Below the pieces are notes generated by a model. It searched no databases. It was not told the origin of the DNA and was given only the letters and a program-made list of their open reading frames with translations. A program made the position numbers and the translations under genes. Shown here piece by piece: positions 34,287-43,900 of a stretch of DNA of 64,000 nt (its first letter is position 1; each line of letters begins with the position of its first letter). Origin of the DNA: Nocardioides alkalitolerans. Its GTDB lineage: Bacteria > Actinomycetota > Actinomycetes > Propionibacteriales > Nocardioidaceae. The DNA lies in NCBI GenBank assembly GCA_038184435.1, contig CP116227.1:3687501-3751500 (forward strand). Reading direction: 5' to 3'.

Positions 34287-34326
34287 GACGTGCTCCTTCA
34301 GGGTGCGTCGGTGGGGTCGGTCCCCG

Positions 34327-36885
34327 TCACGAACAGGTCCCCCGGCCCGAGGATTCCGCGACGGCCGGCTGCGCCCCGAGCGCGTCGGCCGCCCGGGCGC
34401 GACCCAGGTTCCACTCCAGCCAGTCGTCGTCCGACGGCGTCCACCCCGGCAGCACGCACGCGCGCTCGGTCGCCGGCAGGTCGGCGAGCACCGGCACGGC
34501 GTCGTCGGACAGGCCCGCGAGGTAGGACCAGTCGATGCGCCCGGTCGCGTCGTACCGCTCCAGGTTCTGCTCCGCGATCCACGCGTCGGGGTTCACGACC
34601 GCGAGCCCCAGCAGGGACACCGCCCCGCTCAGCACCGCGAACCGCGCCAGCCAGGCGCCCCGCAGCGTCACGCCGCCGACGAGCACCGCGAGCACGACGA
34701 CGCCGAGCCAGCCCTCGAAGACGTCGACGAGCAGGCGGAGCCGCGTGTAGCCGTAGGCCTCCTGGTAGAGGTCCATCCGGTGCAGCGCCGAGGCCACGAC
34801 CACGAGGGTCTCGACGCAGAGGGCACCGAGGGCCACCCGCAGCCACGCCCGGTCGGCGACCGTCTCCCGCGGCGCCTTGCGCGCGGCCACCCCGACGACG
34901 ACGAGCGTCAGCGCGGTGACGACGGTGAGCTGGCCGAAGCCCTGGTGGACGTACTCGGCGTAGGTGAGCCCCGTCGTACGGCGCAGGTAGTCGTGCCCGC
35001 CGAACACCACCGCTGCCTGGGCGACGAGGAAGGCCGCGACCACGCCGACCACGACGAGCACGGGAGCGAGCCACTCGAAGCGGTGCGCGACGGGGCGCGG
35101 GGCGCGGGGGCCGCGGTCGAGCCGCGGGGGGTTGAGGGCGAGGTACGCCGCGGCGAGCACCGCGCCGCCGATGGCCACCGTCAGGAAGGCGCGGAGCACG
35201 AGCGTGTCGATCGTGAGGTCGGGCAGGAGCGCGTCGACCCACTCCGCGAGGAGCGCGTCGGCCGAGGTCAGCAGCGCACCGAACACCAGGAGGCCGAGCG
35301 CCGAGAGCACCGCGGTCCGCAGCAGCGCCGCGCTCTGGCCGAGCCCCGTGAGCCGCGCCAGGGTGCGCCCCAGCCACGGCAGGCCGCGGAGGCCGGCGAG
35401 CGGCCACGACAGCCCGGCGAGCACGAACGCCGGCAGCGTGCGGCCCCGGGTGACCCCGACGACGCAGAGCGCCGCGCCCGTGAGCGCGCAGAGGAACGTG
35501 ATCCACTCCGCGTCGCGCACCGCGACCGTGGCGGCGAGCAGCCCGCAGAGCGCGGCGCAGGTCAGGGTGAACGGATCGCGACGGTGCTTCGCCGCGCCGA
35601 GCACGACGCCGCCCGCGGCGAGGAGCACGAGCGCCGCGCCGATGCCGTGGTCGCGGAACGGCAGCACGACCGCGCCGAGCAGGCCCACGCTGAGGGAGGC
35701 GACGAGCACCCACAGCCGGGCGGGCACGCCGTCGTCGGGCCAGAAGTCGCCCACGAGGTCGTCGACGACGCCGGGCACGTGCGCGGGGACGTCGCGGCCG
35801 GGGACGGGGCGGGGCGGGACGGGGGAGCTGGGACGAGCGGGCGGGAGCGGTGCGGGCACGAGGGCCTCCTGGGGATCGGGTGGGAGGTCGACCTGCACGC
35901 GGGCGCCGGTCGGACCGAGGGGATCGACGAAGCGGATCGCGCCGCCGTGGAGGTCGGCGACCCAGCGGGCGACGGCGAGACCGAGGCCGGTGCCGCCGCC
36001 GGAGCCCGCGCCGAACGCCTCGAAGACGCGGTCCCGCTCGCGCGGCGGGACGCCCGGTCCGTCGTCGTGGACCTGCAGGCGCAGCCCGCCGTCGGGGCCG
36101 GGGCCTGCGTCGACGCGCACGGTGCCGCCCGCTGGGCTGTGCCGCGCGGCGTTGTCGAGGAGGTTGGCGACGAGCTGGTGCAGGCGCGCGGGATCGGCGC
36201 GCACGGCGAGGTCGTGCGGGCTGACGTCGACGTCGTACGTCACCGCCCGGCTGCGGGGACCCGCCGCGGTGACCGCCTCCGCGACGCAGGCGTCGAGGAG
36301 GTCGGCGACCTCGACGGACTCGGGGCGCAGCGGGGCGTGACCCGCGTCGACGCGGGCGAGGTCGAGGAGGTCCTCGACCAGGGCACTCATGCGCTCGGCC
36401 TGGCCCAGCGCGGTCGCGAGCGCGTCGTGGCGGGCCTCGGGGGTGGGGGCGCCGACGTCGTCGACGAGGTTCTCCAGCACGGCGCGGAGCCCGGCGAGCG
36501 GGGTCCGCAGCTCGTGGCTCACGGTGGCGACGAGCTCGCGCCGACGCCGGTCGACGTCGCCGAGGTCGCCGGCCATCGTGTTGAACGCGCGGGCCAGCTC
36601 ACCGACCTCGTCGCGGGACGCGTCGGCCACCCGCGCCGTGTAATCGCCCCGCGCCATGCGGCGGGCGGCCGCCGTCATCTGCCGCAGCGGCGAGGTCATG
36701 CCGACCGCCAGCAGCTGGGTGACGGCGAGGGCGAGCAGCACCGTCACCGGCAGGCTGAGCCACAGCGGCACCGAGGCGGCACGGCCGAGGGAGGCGACCA
36801 GCGTCGCCACGGTCACGCTGGCGGCGACGAGCACGCCCAGCTTGACCTTGACCGAGCCGACCCCGGCCAGGGGTTCCCGGCTCAC
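34327..36885 (-). CDS. Sensor histidine kinase fused to a polytopic DUF4173/DUF4153-like domain
   Basis: An 852-residue protein. N-terminal: two membrane helices (about 12-60), HAMP (about 60-112, SPLRQMTAAARRMARGDYTARV), the H box LVATVSHELRTPLAGLRAVLENL with the phosphorylated His, the N box LVANLLDNAARHSP and the G boxes VHDDGPGVPP and GTGLGLAVARWVADLHGG, ending near 340. After a Pro-rich linker the C-terminal half (about 390-830) has about ten helices and DUF4173-like landmarks TTGLTYAEYVHQGFGQL and LERYDATGRIDWSYLAGLS. Kinase and DUF4173 proteins are usually separate. GTG at 36885 overlaps the response-regulator stop (GTGA). Confidence 0.85.
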   Translation of the reverse strand: MSREPLAGVGSVKVKLGVLVAASVTVATLVASLGRAASVPLWLSLPVTVLLALAVTQLLAVGMTSPLRQMTAAARRMARGDYTARVADASRDEVGELARAFNTMAGDLGDVDRRRRELVATVSHELRTPLAGLRAVLENLVDDVGAPTPEARHDALATALGQAERMSALVEDLLDLARVDAGHAPLRPESVEVADLLDACVAEAVTAAGPRSRAVTYDVDVSPHDLAVRADPARLHQLVANLLDNAARHSPAGGTVRVDAGPGPDGGLRLQVHDDGPGVPPRERDRVFEAFGAGSGGGTGLGLAVARWVADLHGGAIRFVDPLGPTGARVQVDLPPDPQEALVPAPLPPARPSSPVPPRPVPGRDVPAHVPGVVDDLVGDFWPDDGVPARLWVLVASLSVGLLGAVVLPFRDHGIGAALVLLAAGGVVLGAAKHRRDPFTLTCAALCGLLAATVAVRDAEWITFLCALTGAALCVVGVTRGRTLPAFVLAGLSWPLAGLRGLPWLGRTLARLTGLGQSAALLRTAVLSALGLLVFGALLTSADALLAEWVDALLPDLTIDTLVLRAFLTVAIGGAVLAAAYLALNPPRLDRGPRAPRPVAHRFEWLAPVLVVVGVVAAFLVAQAAVVFGGHDYLRRTTGLTYAEYVHQGFGQLTVVTALTLVVVGVAARKAPRETVADRAWLRVALGALCVETLVVVASALHRMDLYQEAYGYTRLRLLVDVFEGWLGVVVLAVLVGGVTLRGAWLARFAVLSGAVSLLGLAVVNPDAWIAEQNLERYDATGRIDWSYLAGLSDDAVPVLADLPATERACVLPGWTPSDDDWLEWNLGRARAADALGAQPAVAESSGRGTCS

Positions 36886-37589
36886 GAGGCGGTCCCCGGC
36901 TCCAGGGCGTAGCCGACACCGTGCGCGGTGCGCACCCGGTCGGCCCCCACCTTCGCCCGCAGGCCCTTGACGTGGCTGTCGACCGTGCGGGTGCCGGCGG
37001 CGTCCGCCCAGCCCCACACCTCGGCGAGCAGCCGCTCGCGGGTCACCACGGTGCCGGGATCGGCGGCGAGGCAGACGAGCAGGTCGAACTCCGTCGGCGT
37101 CAGGCGCACCTCGGTGTCGCCGCGCCACGTGCGGCGAGCGCCCACGTCGACCCGCAGGTCGCCGACCTCGAGCACCGGCCGGGCCGCCGCGGGGGCGGCC
37201 GCGAGCTCCGCCGCCCGCTCCACCCGACGCAGCAGCACGCCGACCCGCGCGACGAGCTCGCGCATCCGGAACGGCTTCGTCAGGTAGTCGTCGGCGCCCA
37301 CACCCAGCCCGACGAGCACGTCCGCCTCGTCGTCCCGCGCGGTCAGCATGAGCACCGGGACGGGACGCGTCGCCTGCACGCGGCGGCACACCTCCAGCCC
37401 GTCGAAGCCCGGCAGCATCACGTCGAGCACCACCACGTCGGGCGCGTGCTCCTCGTGTGCCGCCACACCGGCGGGTCCGTCCCAGGCCTGCGTGACGACG
37501 TACCCCTCCGCCGTCAGGCGGTCCGTGACCGCCTGGTTGATGACGGGGTCGTCCTCCACGACGAGGACCGAGCGCGTGCGGTGAGCCAT
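36882..37589 (-). CDS. OmpR-family response regulator
   Basis: A 235-residue two-component regulator. Receiver at 1-120: acidic pocket VLVVEDDPVI, phosphorylated Asp in DVVVLDVMLPGFDGLEVC (about residue 55), Thr in LMLTARDDEAD and Lys in DYLTKPFRMRELVARV. The C-terminal winged helix ends in the recognition motif TVDSHVKGLRAKVGADRVRTAHGVGY. It is cotranscribed with the downstream kinase by GTGA overlap. The targets are unknown. Confidence 0.95.
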   Translation of the reverse strand: MAHRTRSVLVVEDDPVINQAVTDRLTAEGYVVTQAWDGPAGVAAHEEHAPDVVVLDVMLPGFDGLEVCRRVQATRPVPVLMLTARDDEADVLVGLGVGADDYLTKPFRMRELVARVGVLLRRVERAAELAAAPAAARPVLEVGDLRVDVGARRTWRGDTEVRLTPTEFDLLVCLAADPGTVVTRERLLAEVWGWADAAGTRTVDSHVKGLRAKVGADRVRTAHGVGYALEPGTAS

Positions 37590-37665
37590 GCCGAGAAGGC
37601 TAGGAGCGCACGGGGCCGGGAGTGGGGGACGAACCGTGGAGGTTCTGTGCAGATCGGGGGGCAGG

Positions 37666-38517
37666 TCAGGGGGCGCGCAGCTCCTGCGTCCCGATCACCG
37701 ACAGCAGGCGCAGCTTCTCGTGGCTCTCCGTGCCCGGGGTCGCCGTGAAGACGAGGAGGCCCTGGGACTGCTCCGCGTCGTACAACGTCTGGCAGTGCAC
37801 CTCCACCAGGCCCACCTCCGGGTGGCGGATCCGCTTCGTGCGCGGGTGCTTCACCCCGACCTCGTGCGCCGCCCACACCTCGCGGAACCCGGCACTCGTG
37901 GCCTCCAGGTCGGCGACCACGCGGCCGGGGAAGGAGTCGGGACCCTCGCGGGTGTACGCCGCGCGCAGGTCCGCGACGAACACCCGGGCGTGCTCGGGCT
38001 GGTCCTCGGCCGGGTAGAGGTCGCGGCTCGTCGGGTCGCTGAACCAGCGGTGCACGACGTTGCGGGCGAGGCCCTCGTGCGCCGTCTCGTCCCCCAGCAA
38101 CGCCACGGCGGCCGGCGTCTGCACGAGGGTCTCGCCGGATCCCGTGACCACCATCGCCGGGGTGTCGGCGAGGCGGTCGAGGATCCGCATGATGCCGACG
38201 TCGACGTGGTCGGAGCGCCGGGCGCGGCCGGGCGAGGCGTAGCCGCCGAGACGGAACAGGTGGTCCCGCTCCTCCAGCGTGAGCCGCAGGGCGCGGGCGA
38301 GGGCCGTGAGCATCTGCTCCGACGGCTCCGGCCCGCGCTGCTGCTCGATGCGCCCGTAGTAGTCGGCCGACATCTGCGCCAGCAACGCCACCTCCTCGCG
38401 CCGCAGGCCGCCGGTGCGCCGCCGGGCGCCGCGGGGCAGCCCCACGTCCTCCGGCTGCAGCGCCTCGCGCCGGGTGCGGAGGAAGTGGGCGAGCTGCTCG
38501 CGGTCCATGCCGCTCAT
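37666..38517 (-). CDS. XRE-family regulator with MmyB-type ligand domain
   Basis: A 283-residue regulator. Helix-turn-helix at about 8-75 (LAHFLRTRREALQPEDVGLP, TGGLRREEVALLAQMSADYYGRIEQQRG); the rest is the MmyB-like PAS-type domain (YASPGRARRSDHVDVGIMRILDRL, MVVTGSGETLVQTPAAVALLG, FSDPTSRDLYP). Members usually control an adjacent SDR gene and may bind a fatty-acid-like ligand. Here the SDR lies 25 bases upstream on the same strand, so the two form an operon and probably a feedback pair. Confidence 0.9.
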   Translation of the reverse strand: MSGMDREQLAHFLRTRREALQPEDVGLPRGARRRTGGLRREEVALLAQMSADYYGRIEQQRGPEPSEQMLTALARALRLTLEERDHLFRLGGYASPGRARRSDHVDVGIMRILDRLADTPAMVVTGSGETLVQTPAAVALLGDETAHEGLARNVVHRWFSDPTSRDLYPAEDQPEHARVFVADLRAAYTREGPDSFPGRVVADLEATSAGFREVWAAHEVGVKHPRTKRIRHPEVGLVEVHCQTLYDAEQSQGLLVFTATPGTESHEKLRLLSVIGTQELRAP

Positions 38518-38542
38518 CCTGCCCGGCCGTCGGGACGGCGCG

Positions 38543-39334
38543 TCACAGGTTCATCCCGCCCGACGCCTCGATGCGCTGCCCGGTCACCCAGCCCATGGCG
38601 GGGCCCGCCACGGCGGCCACCACCGCGCCGACGTCCGCGGGCTCGCCGACGCCGCCCATCGCGACGACCTGCGCGAGGTGGGCGCGCACCTCGTCGTCGT
38701 CGCGCAGCACGCCGCCCGCGAAGTCCGTGGCCGTGGGGCCCGGGGCCACCGCGTTGACGGCGATCCGGCGCGGGCCCAGCTCCTTCGCCAGGTAGCGCGT
38801 GTAGACCTCGACGGCGCCCTTGACCGCGGCGTACACCGAGTAGCCGAAGGCGCCGACGAACCGGGCCAGACCGGTGGAGGTGGTGACGATGCGGCCGCCG
38901 TCCGCGACGAGGGGGACGAGCTCCTGCGTCAGCAGGACGACCGGGGTGAGGTGGACGGCGACGAGGTCCTGCACCTGGGTGGCGGTGGTGGCGCCGAGCG
39001 TGGTCCAGCCGGCCACGCCGGCGTTGTGGACGAGGGCGTCGAGGTGGGTGCGGTCGAGGGTCGCGAGCGCGCGCCGGACCTCGTCGGCGAAGGCGGGGAA
39101 CGATTCCGGCTCGGTGACGTCGAGCCGGAGCGCGACGGCCCGACGACCGCGCGCCTCGACGGCGGCGACGACCTCGGCGGCCTCGGCGGCGCCGGAGCGG
39201 TAGGTGAGGAGGACGTCGCTGCCGCCGTCGGCGAGCGCCAGGGCGGCGGCACGGCCGAGACCGCGGCTGCCACCCGTGACGAGGGTGGTGCGGACGGGGC
39301 TGGTGGTGCGGCTGGGTGCGGGGTTCGTGGTCAT
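38543..39334 (-). CDS. SDR-family oxidoreductase linked to the MmyB-type regulator
   Basis: A 263-residue short-chain dehydrogenase: TGGSRGLGRAAALALADGG cofactor loop, VHNAGVAG, catalytic TSTGLARFVGAFGYSVYAAVKGAV with Tyr and Lys, and APGPTATDFAGGV. The C-terminal VTGQRIEASGGMNL is the classical family end. The ATG at 39334 is used; the frame continues upstream without support. This gene pair (SDR plus MmyB regulator) recurs in actinobacteria. The substrate is not known. Confidence 0.92.
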   Translation of the reverse strand: MTTNPAPSRTTSPVRTTLVTGGSRGLGRAAALALADGGSDVLLTYRSGAAEAAEVVAAVEARGRRAVALRLDVTEPESFPAFADEVRRALATLDRTHLDALVHNAGVAGWTTLGATTATQVQDLVAVHLTPVVLLTQELVPLVADGGRIVTTSTGLARFVGAFGYSVYAAVKGAVEVYTRYLAKELGPRRIAVNAVAPGPTATDFAGGVLRDDDEVRAHLAQVVAMGGVGEPADVGAVVAAVAGPAMGWVTGQRIEASGGMNL

Positions 39335-39543
39335 GCCTCCACGGTGCGCCCGGAGCGGCCCGGGGAGAAGGCCGCGGTCATCCGGGGACAGACAGTCCGT
39401 GGATGGTGCAACTACCGGTCTGACCTGGGACGACACCGAACGGGTGAGGCCATTGGACGGGACAAGTGACGGGGCGCTCGAACACGCGTACCGTCGACGG
39501 AGACGTTCCCGGTCTCGGGTGCGTGACCTTGAGGAGGGCAGCC

Positions 39544-39927
39544 ATGCCCGACCAGACCATCCCTTCCCCGATCCCCTTTCCCGTCGACATCCGGCTCGAG
39601 CCGGACGGTTCGACCGTCACCGTGCGCGGCACCGTCGACCGGCGCAGCGGCCACGGCATGCGTACCTTCCTCGAGTCGACCGACCTGCGGGCGGTCCCCG
39701 AGGTGACCATCGACCTCAGCGGCGTGGACATGCTCCTCGCCGGCGGTCTCCGCGAGCTCGCGGAGGGCTTCCGCTACGTGCGTTCCGGCGGTTCGGTCGT
39801 CGTCGTCCACGCTCCCGACGACACGATCGCCGGACGCGTCATCGACGTGCTCCGACGCATCGACGCCCGCGAGCACGACCGGCTCTGCGGCCGCAATGGA
39901 GTGGACCCCCTCCCGCCCGCTGCGTAG
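39544..39927 (+). CDS. STAS-domain protein lacking the usual phosphorylation serine
   Basis: A 127-residue STAS-fold protein, as in anti-sigma factor antagonists: DGSTVTVRGTVDRRSGHGMRTFLES and TIDLSGVDMLLAGGLRELAEGFRYVRSGGSVVVVH. In active antagonists the loop after DLSGV usually reads as FLDSSGL and its Ser is phosphorylated by an anti-sigma kinase; here it is MLLAGGL, so Asp and both Ser are lost. It may be a constitutive antagonist or bind another partner. The ATG has a GAGGAGGG site. No kinase or sigma gene is adjacent. Confidence 0.75.
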   Translation: MPDQTIPSPIPFPVDIRLEPDGSTVTVRGTVDRRSGHGMRTFLESTDLRAVPEVTIDLSGVDMLLAGGLRELAEGFRYVRSGGSVVVVHAPDDTIAGRVIDVLRRIDAREHDRLCGRNGVDPLPPAA

Positions 39928-39949
39928 GCTCGCTCCCGTGGAGCTCTGA
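39902..39949 (+). promoter_or_regulatory. Putative promoter and three-codon leader ORF before the ABC-F gene
   Basis: TGGACC (39902-39907), a 17-base spacer and TAGGCT (39925-39930) form a promoter; seven bases later GTG GAG CTC TGA (39938-39949) encodes Met-Glu-Leu-stop. The 71 bases before the ABC-F GTG contain pairing CCGAGG/CCTCGG arms, and the ribosome site lies in GGAAG-AG-CTTCC. ABC-F resistance genes are often controlled by translated leaders, so this is a candidate. All is inference from sequence. Confidence 0.35.
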
Positions 39950-40020
39950 GGACACCCCCGACCGCGGCCCGAGGCACCTGTCTGCCCGCGTGGTCACCGT
40001 CCTCCTCGGAAGAGCTTCCC

Positions 40021-41690
<1,670 letters not shown>

Positions 41691-41718
<28 letters not shown>

Positions 41719-42779
41719 ACCGCCGCGAGTCGCACCCGGGCCACCGCCGCGTGGGCGTCGACGGCGCGGCGGGTGCGCTCGTCCGCGCCGTACCCCTCCA
41801 GCAGGGCGGCCGACCACCCCGCCACGAGGGCGGGGTCGAGCAGGCCCTGCCGGGCGCGGAGCTCGAGGTGGACGGCCATGTTGGCCAGGTCGAGGGCGGG
41901 GTCGCCGAGCGCCAGCAGGTCGAGGTCGAGCAGCGACCAGCTGCCCGTGGCCGGGTCCCGCAGCAGCTGCTTGTCGTGGAGGTCGCGGTGCAGCGGCACC
42001 AGCCGGTCCGGGGCGGACAGCGCGGCGAGGCGCGCGACCACGTCGTCGAGCCCGGCCGGCACCGCCGCCTCGAGCCCGTACGCCGCGGCGAGATCCACCG
42101 CGCGGCGCGTCAGGTCCGCCTCGTCCCCGGCGTCGTGACGGGGCGTCCCGGCGGGCGGGGCCACGTCGTGCAGACGCCGCACGAGGGCGCCGATCGCGTG
42201 GAGGTCGGTGGCGCCGACGGCGGCACCGGTCGGGAGCAGGTCGTGCAGCGTCGCGCCGGGCAGCGCCTCGGTGACGAGGAGCGCCGCGGGCGTGCCGGGT
42301 CGCACGCGGGGCACCGGCAGACCGGCCGCGGCGAGGTGCTCCAGCGTGGCGGCGGCCCCGGTGGCGCGGTCGCCGCGCAGGACCTTCACGAAGTGCGGGG
42401 GCGCGTCGCCCCGGTCGACGCGCACGACGGCGCGGCGCTCGGGTCGGTGGGCGACCAGGTGCGTGCCGGGGGCGGCGACGAGCGGGGCGAGCTCCGGCAG
42501 GCGGCGGTCCGCGCCGCGGCGCTGCACGACGACGTGGCCCCCGAGGCGCTCGACGGCGCCCGCGGGTGCGCCGGCCGCGGTGCGTCGGGCGACCCGGTCC
42601 GCCTCGTCGGCGTCGGCGATCCACTGGCCGGGCACGAGCGCCCCGTCCCGCTGCCGGAGGTGCAGCAGCAGGTGGGTGCTGCTCCGGGGCTGCGCGCGCT
42701 CGAGGTCGAGGCCGGCGGCGGCCACCTCGGCGCGGACGGCGGCGAACCTCGTGGTGCCGGTGGGGCGAGCGGTCAGCAC
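41691..42779 (-). CDS. APH-fold phosphotransferase, last gene of the glycan/export operon
   Basis: A 362-residue protein with an APH/choline-kinase fold in its C-terminal two thirds: ATP-site start RAVVRVDRGDAPPHFVKVLRG, LLVTEALPGATLHDLLP, catalytic loop LVPLHRDLHDKQLLRDP with catalytic Asp, and the metal-binding LLDLDLLALGDPALDLANM. The first 100 residues resemble no domain I know. It is coupled to the preceding APH gene by a 7-base overlap (GTG start). Position after an ABC exporter and glycosyltransferases suggests phosphorylation of a sugar, polyol or lipid head, not drug resistance. Confidence 0.8.
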
Positions 42780-43900
42780 AGGTCCTCCAGGGTGGCGAGC
42801 AGGGCGGTCGTGGTGCTCCGCCAGTCGGGTGCGCAGGTGCGGAACGGCTCGACGGCGCGGCGCAGGAGGTGGGCGGCGGTCCAGGCGCGGAGGGCCGTCG
42901 GGTCCGGGAGGGGGCGCACCGCGGCGTACCCCGCCAGCAGGGCCGACCCCTGCTCCCGCCCCGGGACCCGCCCGTGGACGAGGTCGTCGGCGAGGAGGTT
43001 GCCGAGGTCGTCGGCCGCATCGCCGCGGCGGGCGCGGTCGAGGTCGAGGACGCCGACCCGTGGCGCGTCGGGGTTGCCGTCGAGCACGAGCTGGTCGCGG
43101 GACAGGTCGCCGTGGAGCGTGACGGCGGGGCCGCCGGGAGCGTCGCGCAGGGCGGCCGCCGCCCGCGCCGCCAGCTCGGCGACGCGGTCGGCCCGGGCGG
43201 GCAGGAGCAGGGCCAGCTGGTCGCGCGCCTGGGCCAGCGCCCGCAGCGGGCGGCCCTCGAGCGGGAGGTCCGTCGCGGTGCCGTGGAGGTCCGCGACGGC
43301 CGCACCGGCGCGGCGGAGCGCGGCCGGGGTGGCGGGTCCGTCGTGGGGGCCGTCGAGCGGCTGCCCCGGTACCCAGCCGGTGAGGAGCGTCCCGCGGCGG
43401 GCGTGGCTGTCGAGGAGCCGTGGCGTGCCGGCCCGTCCCGCCAGCGCCCGCGGCCCCCGCACGGCCGCGGCGTGGGCCGAGGGCCGCACGACGCGCAGGA
43501 CCGCGGGCCCGTCGGGGCCCTCCACGCGCGCGACCACCCGACGCTGCGGGTTGGCCGACAGCACCACGGCGTCCGCCGGCAGGCCCCGGAGGCCGGGGAG
43601 GTCGCGGTCGCCGACCAGGTACGTCGCGAGCAGGCCCGCCTCGGGGTCCGCGGCCGCGACGGCGCCGAGCCGGGCGGCCCGGTCGTGGGACTTCGCCAGC
43701 TTCGGCCGGGCGTGGTCCGCGGCGGCGAGGACGACGAGGTGGTCGGTCCCGCGCCGTACGGACAGGGCGGCCGAGGTGCCCGCCTTCACGCGCAGGCGGA
43801 GCCGGACGAGGTCGTCGCTCCCGAGCAGCTCGGCGAGCCGGTCCCCGAGGAGCACGTCGAGACCGGGGACGCCGAGGTCGATCCGCTCAGCCGGCCGCAC
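42773..43900 (-). CDS. APH-fold phosphotransferase, fifth gene of the glycan/export operon
   Basis: A 375-residue APH-like kinase: LLTGWVPGQPLDGP, catalytic loop AVTLHGDLSRDQLVLDG (His-Gly-Asp; the usual Asn is replaced by Gln) and the metal-binding GVLDLDRARRGDAADDLGNLLADD. It resembles its downstream neighbour, so the two are old duplicates. The N-terminal 120 residues carry RLAELLGSDDLVRLRLRVKAG. The GTG at 43900 has GGGAG and overlaps the stop of the ABC exporter by 14 bases. A longer open frame reaching 45043 is a shadow of the exporter. Confidence 0.8.
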   Translation of the reverse strand: MRPAERIDLGVPGLDVLLGDRLAELLGSDDLVRLRLRVKAGTSAALSVRRGTDHLVVLAAADHARPKLAKSHDRAARLGAVAAADPEAGLLATYLVGDRDLPGLRGLPADAVVLSANPQRRVVARVEGPDGPAVLRVVRPSAHAAAVRGPRALAGRAGTPRLLDSHARRGTLLTGWVPGQPLDGPHDGPATPAALRRAGAAVADLHGTATDLPLEGRPLRALAQARDQLALLLPARADRVAELAARAAAALRDAPGGPAVTLHGDLSRDQLVLDGNPDAPRVGVLDLDRARRGDAADDLGNLLADDLVHGRVPGREQGSALLAGYAAVRPLPDPTALRAWTAAHLLRRAVEPFRTCAPDWRSTTTALLATLEDLC

